The translations under genes and the position numbers were made by a program. This document shows, in pieces, positions 4,131 through 7,416 of a stretch of 7,416 nt of DNA. Position 1 is the stretch's first letter; every line of letters begins with the position of its first letter. Source of the DNA: Firmicutes bacterium HGW-Firmicutes-10. GTDB taxonomy: Bacteria > Bacillota_I > Bacilli_A > Erysipelotrichales > Erysipelotrichaceae. The DNA lies in the NCBI GenBank assembly GCA_002841605.1, contig PHAF01000092.1, positions 1-7,416 of the forward strand. Direction: 5' to 3'. The notes beneath the pieces were generated by a model. It saw only the letters and a program-made list of their open reading frames with translations. It made no database searches and was not told where the DNA came from.

Positions 4131-6046
4131 AGCGTGGGATATTTCTTGTATTGATTGCTTTGATCCTGTTTCAAATTAGCGCAGGATTTATCAGCATTAT
4201 CGTGTTTTTTTTACTGGTTTTGCTATTGTTCGACCAGGCGGGACTTAAATTCTGTCTATTGTTTATATCAGCGATTTTTCTGTCATATTTGCTTCAAAAA
4301 CAACCGGTAATGACAGATTTATGCGGGAAGGTCGTTGATGTCAGAGAAAAAGTGACATTTCTAAAGGTAGGCAAGATTGAATATTCATTGTTTGAACAGA
4401 AACACTTGTCCTTGGATGATCAGATCTGCGTAATCGGAAAAGTCGTACCAAACAAATCAGGATCGACTTTCATCAGCGATCCGATCTTGCGCTGGTCGAA
4501 TCAACGCAATCACGGAGGCAGCATTCAAGTAAAGAGCATCGAAATCATTTCAAGAGGTAACACGATTAAAAGCCGTCTGTTTAACAAAATCAGTGTCATA
4601 GATTCATCGGGTTGGCTGAAGACTTATTTGTTTGGTCATTCTGCACCGATGACCGGCCACTTTACGGTACTGTTTGTTTCTGGCGGACTGATCGCCTCCT
4701 CAATGGTTGCCATGATCAGAAACATACTGGGATATTTATTTACCGAAAAAGTACGCCGGCGGGTGATGACATCCTTTCTGATTGTCATTGGGTTGTTGTG
4801 GGGTGGTTCTTTTGTTTTGATGCGAATATTTTTGACGGATTCAAGTCGATATCTGAACATCAAACCGCTGGGACGTGTGAGTCTGGCGTACATCGGGTTA
4901 TTATGCATATACCCTCACCATCTCACTCATCCTGCTTTTATCATTCCTTTGACATTATCTTTGATCAATGTTTTTGGTTATCCGCGCTTTCTGTCAAGAA
5001 TGGCAATGTTGCCATTGATTCAGACATTATTGATGTACAGATTTGATTTTATAACGGCATTATTGTTTCCGATACTGCGCATCACAGCACTTATCGGCTA
5101 TCTTTTTGCCTGGGTATGCACTTTTTTACCTCAACTGATTCCCCGATTTATCAAATTCTGTGAGATGCTTTCAACAAGTGATCATGATTTTTTAACAAAA
5201 TTGCAATTGACCGGTCATCCGTCTATCATCTTCTCAATCATCTGGGTGATGGTCCTGTTTTCTAAACGATTAAGCAAAAAACAGCTGATCATCAGAACCA
5301 TCGTTTTGATAGCCGTATTTCAGATAGGTCCGTATTTAAATCCGTTTGTCACGGTGACGTTTTTTAATGTCGCTCAGGCAGACAGCGCTTTGATACAATT
5401 ACCCTACAATCAGGGGAACTGGCTGATTGATACTGGTCGCTCGAGCACTTCCGCTTTGCTTCGGGCAAATTTGTGGTATCGGGGGATCTCACATCTCGAT
5501 GCCGTGTTCATTTCCCATCAGGACAGCGATCACAGCGGCGGTTTGGCGATGTTGATGAAGGATTTCTCTATCAAAGAAATCGTATGGGATGCCATTGATT
5601 ATCGTCATAAAGGCTATGTGCTTTACAGTCTAATGGATGGTAAGGAACATCTCAGTGACAATGACAACAGTCGGGTTCACTTATTTTCGGTCAACGGATT
5701 CACATATTTGTTTCTTGGGGATATTTCAAAAAGCAGGGAAGTTGAGCTGATCCGGATGTATCCTTTTTTGCAGGCAGATATCATCAAACTGGCACATCAT
5801 GGCAGTAAGACCAGTACATCACAACAGTTGATGGCCAGTGCTCAACCAAGATTAACGATCATCAGTGCTGATCCGCGGGTTTATGGTCATCCGCACAAAG
5901 AAACACTAAAAACATTATGGCAATTTCAAATACCCGCTCTTTCAACTTATCAAAACGGTGATATCCGCATCTCAACCTTGGGAAATTTCCATTTTGTAAT
6001 GTCATCTTCGGGTGGATTTGGTATAATGAAAACGGTGATAAAATGA
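4121..6046 (+). CDS. comEC: ComEC/Rec2 competence DNA-uptake channel protein
   Basis: This is a polytopic membrane protein believed to form the channel for single-stranded DNA during transformation. Its 641 residues are shorter than B. subtilis ComEC (about 776). Order of parts: two N-terminal membrane helices (about 5-58), an OB-like domain (about 65-150) with C68 and C103, the competence membrane domain (about 165-425) with many hydrophobic helices, and a C-terminal metallo-beta-lactamase-like domain (about 430-630). The latter has FFNVAQADSALIQ, SHQDSDHSGG (H466, D468, D470, H471), FLGD (D534), LAHHGSKTSTS (H559, H560) and YGHPH; all metal ligands are kept, so it may be an active nuclease. 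The competence domain is divergent (see findings). The start overlaps comEA; comEB is missing in between. The stop overlaps the holA start in ATGA. One continuous frame spans all domains, so it is not a pseudogene. Confidence 0.93.
   Translation: MSVERGIFLVLIALILFQISAGFISIIVFFLLVLLLFDQAGLKFCLLFISAIFLSYLLQKQPVMTDLCGKVVDVREKVTFLKVGKIEYSLFEQKHLSLDDQICVIGKVVPNKSGSTFISDPILRWSNQRNHGGSIQVKSIEIISRGNTIKSRLFNKISVIDSSGWLKTYLFGHSAPMTGHFTVLFVSGGLIASSMVAMIRNILGYLFTEKVRRRVMTSFLIVIGLLWGGSFVLMRIFLTDSSRYLNIKPLGRVSLAYIGLLCIYPHHLTHPAFIIPLTLSLINVFGYPRFLSRMAMLPLIQTLLMYRFDFITALLFPILRITALIGYLFAWVCTFLPQLIPRFIKFCEMLSTSDHDFLTKLQLTGHPSIIFSIIWVMVLFSKRLSKKQLIIRTIVLIAVFQIGPYLNPFVTVTFFNVAQADSALIQLPYNQGNWLIDTGRSSTSALLRANLWYRGISHLDAVFISHQDSDHSGGLAMLMKDFSIKEIVWDAIDYRHKGYVLYSLMDGKEHLSDNDNSRVHLFSVNGFTYLFLGDISKSREVELIRMYPFLQADIIKLAHHGSKTSTSQQLMASAQPRLTIISADPRVYGHPHKETLKTLWQFQIPALSTYQNGDIRISTLGNFHFVMSSSGGFGIMKTVIK
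6019..6027 (+). promoter_or_regulatory. Possible internal extended -10 promoter before holA
   Basis: TGGTATAAT (TGn plus a perfect TATAAT at 6022-6027) lies inside the last codons of comEC. No -35 match is seen at 16-18 bp. Initiation near 6034 would leave only about 9 nt before the holA ATG, too short for a normal ribosome site, so function is doubtful unless holA is translated from a near-leaderless mRNA. Confidence 0.28.
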
Positions 6047-7014
6047 ATGTCGTCATAACCGGTAGCGACCGCTTTTTCTTAAGGCAAAAAGCTAAGGAAT
6101 GGGTCGAGCAGAATGAGAAATCAGCCAAGGGCATTGAACCGGCTGTTTTCGACGGCTATTCGTCAAGTTTCAATTGGGATGAGTTATTCGAGGAAATCCA
6201 GACAGTTTCTTTCTTTTCCGATATCAAAGTAATCGAACTGATCAATCCGCCGGGCTTTACATTAAAGAATTTCGAACAACCGTCCATTTCGAATACTTGG
6301 ACTTCGCTCATTGAATCAATGCCCAAAGAAGTTATTTTGCTTATTTTATTTGAGAATGACAAAATGAACAAAACCGCTGAAATGACGAAACCGCTGGTTA
6401 AAAATAAAGGCAAAAATACCGTTTGGATCGAAGTTGCCAAAATCAGTAAAAGTGAATATGAAAGCATCATTCGCCGTCAGTGTGTGGTTCGTCAAATCAA
6501 ACTGGATGAAGAAAAAATGAGACATCTGATGAATCGATTGCCTAAGCAGATTGAGACTTGCATGCGTGAACTCGATAAACTGGCATTGTTTCCGGATGTC
6601 ATCGACAAGAAAGTTTTGGATGTCCTGATTTCTAAGCCGTTGGAAGACAATGTGTTTGATCTTTCGGCAGCGGTCGTTTCCAAGGATCTGGGCACCGCCC
6701 TGAGGATTTACAAGGACTTGCAAGTATTGAAGTATGATCCGGTAGCGCTGGTTCCGTCCATTGCCTGGCAGTTAAGAGTCATGTTTCAAATACTCGTTTA
6801 TAAACGCGAACGCATATCAGATATGGATATACGCGATAAACTTGGCGTACATGAATATGTTTTTTCAAAAGCTTTGGGATATGCCCGCATGACAAATTTG
6901 GATCGGGTTTGTGAACTTCTGGAAATGCTGGCACAACTCGATCAGAAAATAAAAACCGGTCTGATCAACGGTCCGATGGGTTTTGAGTTATTTTTGATAG
7001 AAGCGATGAGGTAA
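6043..7014 (+). CDS. holA: DNA polymerase III, delta subunit (clamp loader)
   Basis: The delta subunit opens the beta sliding clamp within the clamp-loader complex. Its 323 residues are near the family range (about 330-350). The N-terminal domain starts MNVVITGSDRFFLRQKA, equivalent to the usual LLYGEExFL segment, and as expected for delta it has no P-loop. The middle part has LILFENDKMNKT, then RQIKLDEEKMRHLMNRL and CMRELDKLALF. The region EDNVFDLSAAVVSKDLGTAL and the helical C-terminal collar with PSIAWQLRVMFQIL and HEYVFSKALGYAR are typical of delta domain III. The start overlaps the comEC stop (ATGA, 6043-6046) with only a weak ribosome site, so translation is probably coupled. comEC-holA adjacency is common in Bacillota; there rpsT often follows, but here a serine dehydratase gene does, 4 nt downstream. 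Essential function is assumed from the family. Confidence 0.94.
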   Translation: MNVVITGSDRFFLRQKAKEWVEQNEKSAKGIEPAVFDGYSSSFNWDELFEEIQTVSFFSDIKVIELINPPGFTLKNFEQPSISNTWTSLIESMPKEVILLILFENDKMNKTAEMTKPLVKNKGKNTVWIEVAKISKSEYESIIRRQCVVRQIKLDEEKMRHLMNRLPKQIETCMRELDKLALFPDVIDKKVLDVLISKPLEDNVFDLSAAVVSKDLGTALRIYKDLQVLKYDPVALVPSIAWQLRVMFQILVYKRERISDMDIRDKLGVHEYVFSKALGYARMTNLDRVCELLEMLAQLDQKIKTGLINGPMGFELFLIEAMR

Positions 7015-7018
7015 AACC

Positions 7019-7416
7019 ATGGAATCACTACGAGAATTATATAAATCCGGTCCGGGACCGTCAAGCAGCCATACATTAGCCCCTCGTCGGGCAAGTCTGC
7101 TTTTTATGGAGCGTGTTGAAGGTATGATCTATGCTAAAGTTGAACTTTACGGATCACTGTCACTGACCGGCAAAGGGCATTATACTGATAAAGTCATCAT
7201 CGATACCTTTGCGCCGACACCATGTACCGTGGAATTTAAACTGGATTGGCAGTATCCGTTTCCAAACGGCATGATCATTAAGGCATTCGGTGAAGATGAT
7301 CAATTATTACTTGAGTGGGTCGTATATTCGATTGGCGGTGGCAGCATCATGATCCTCAATGAGGATTTTGATTTCCAGCGGCAGATTTATCCGCATCGCA
7401 ATTTTGAAGAAATCAT
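7019..7416 (+). CDS. L-serine ammonia-lyase (L-serine dehydratase), iron-sulfur type, N-terminal part
   Basis: This is the 5' part of a gene for an oxygen-sensitive [4Fe-4S] enzyme that deaminates L-serine to pyruvate and ammonia. It runs off the right edge after 132 codons without a stop. The family hallmark GPGPSSSHTLAP (residues 11-22) is followed by LYGSLSLTGKGHYTDK (43-58), FPNGM and YSIGGGSI. The YGSLSLTGKGHxTD and NGM...YSIGGG pattern is closer to single-chain enzymes of the E. coli SdaA type than to the beta subunit of two-chain Bacillota enzymes, so I expect a C-terminal catalytic domain in the same chain beyond the window. I therefore leave the symbol open. GAGGT (7008-7012), overlapping the end of holA, sits about 6 nt before ATG and supports this start. 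With a 4-nt gap it is co-transcribed with holA. The Fe-S ligands lie in the missing part. Confidence 0.9.
   Translation, partial: MESLRELYKSGPGPSSSHTLAPRRASLLFMERVEGMIYAKVELYGSLSLTGKGHYTDKVIIDTFAPTPCTVEFKLDWQYPFPNGMIIKAFGEDDQLLLEWVVYSIGGGSIMILNEDFDFQRQIYPHRNFEEI

Noticed and set aside
4612..5046. 144-codon plus-strand open frame inside comEC in another frame, possibly hinting at a frameshift
   Set aside because: The comEC frame remains open and membrane-helix-rich throughout this stretch and links recognisable N- and C-terminal domains, so there is no frameshift; the alternate translation is Cys/Asp-rich and resembles nothing.

Overview
The window is a densely packed, entirely plus-strand stretch of bacterial chromosome with eleven protein genes. 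Nine to ten are well-recognised core genes. The gene order (alaS, ireB, ruvX, a DUF1292 gene, mltG, udk, greA) is the classic Bacillota (Firmicutes) cluster. Moderately low GC, strong purine-rich Shine-Dalgarno sites and the very short N- and C-terminal extensions fit a low-GC Bacillota. An Erysipelotrichia-like organism is my guess from protein style only. TGA is used as stop (ireB, comEC) and TGG for Trp, so the genetic code is standard and this is not a mycoplasma.

Left block (1-3622): the 3' end of alaS, whose ATP-dependent charging core lies outside the window, is followed by ireB, ruvX, the DUF1292 gene, mltG, udk and greA. Genes are separated by 0-47 nt or overlap, so they probably form one transcription unit. 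I see a candidate promoter before ireB and a strong extended -10 before greA that includes the udk stop codon. The block ends in a clear intrinsic terminator (C-UUCG-G hairpin plus ten T) directly after greA. Together these genes cover tRNA charging, a small PASTA-kinase-linked cell-envelope regulator, RNA/DNA nuclease housekeeping, glycan-strand termination, pyrimidine salvage and transcript-cleavage rescue of RNA polymerase.

Right block (3623-7416): comEA, comEC, holA and the 5' part of an L-serine ammonia-lyase gene follow with overlaps of 10 and 4 nt and a 4-nt gap. ComEA and ComEC are the DNA receptor and channel of natural transformation. Neighbouring holA encodes the delta subunit of the DNA polymerase III clamp loader, an association known from other Bacillota. 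The serine dehydratase looks like a lineage-specific addition and runs off the right edge.

I found no RNA gene, mobile element, CRISPR array or phage gene, and no intergenic gap above about 65 nt. I do not see an undescribed system here. What deserves a second look is small-scale: a DNA stretch coding opposite charges in two overlapping genes, nested promoter/stop signals, and divergent motifs in IreB, MltG, ComEC and ComEA.
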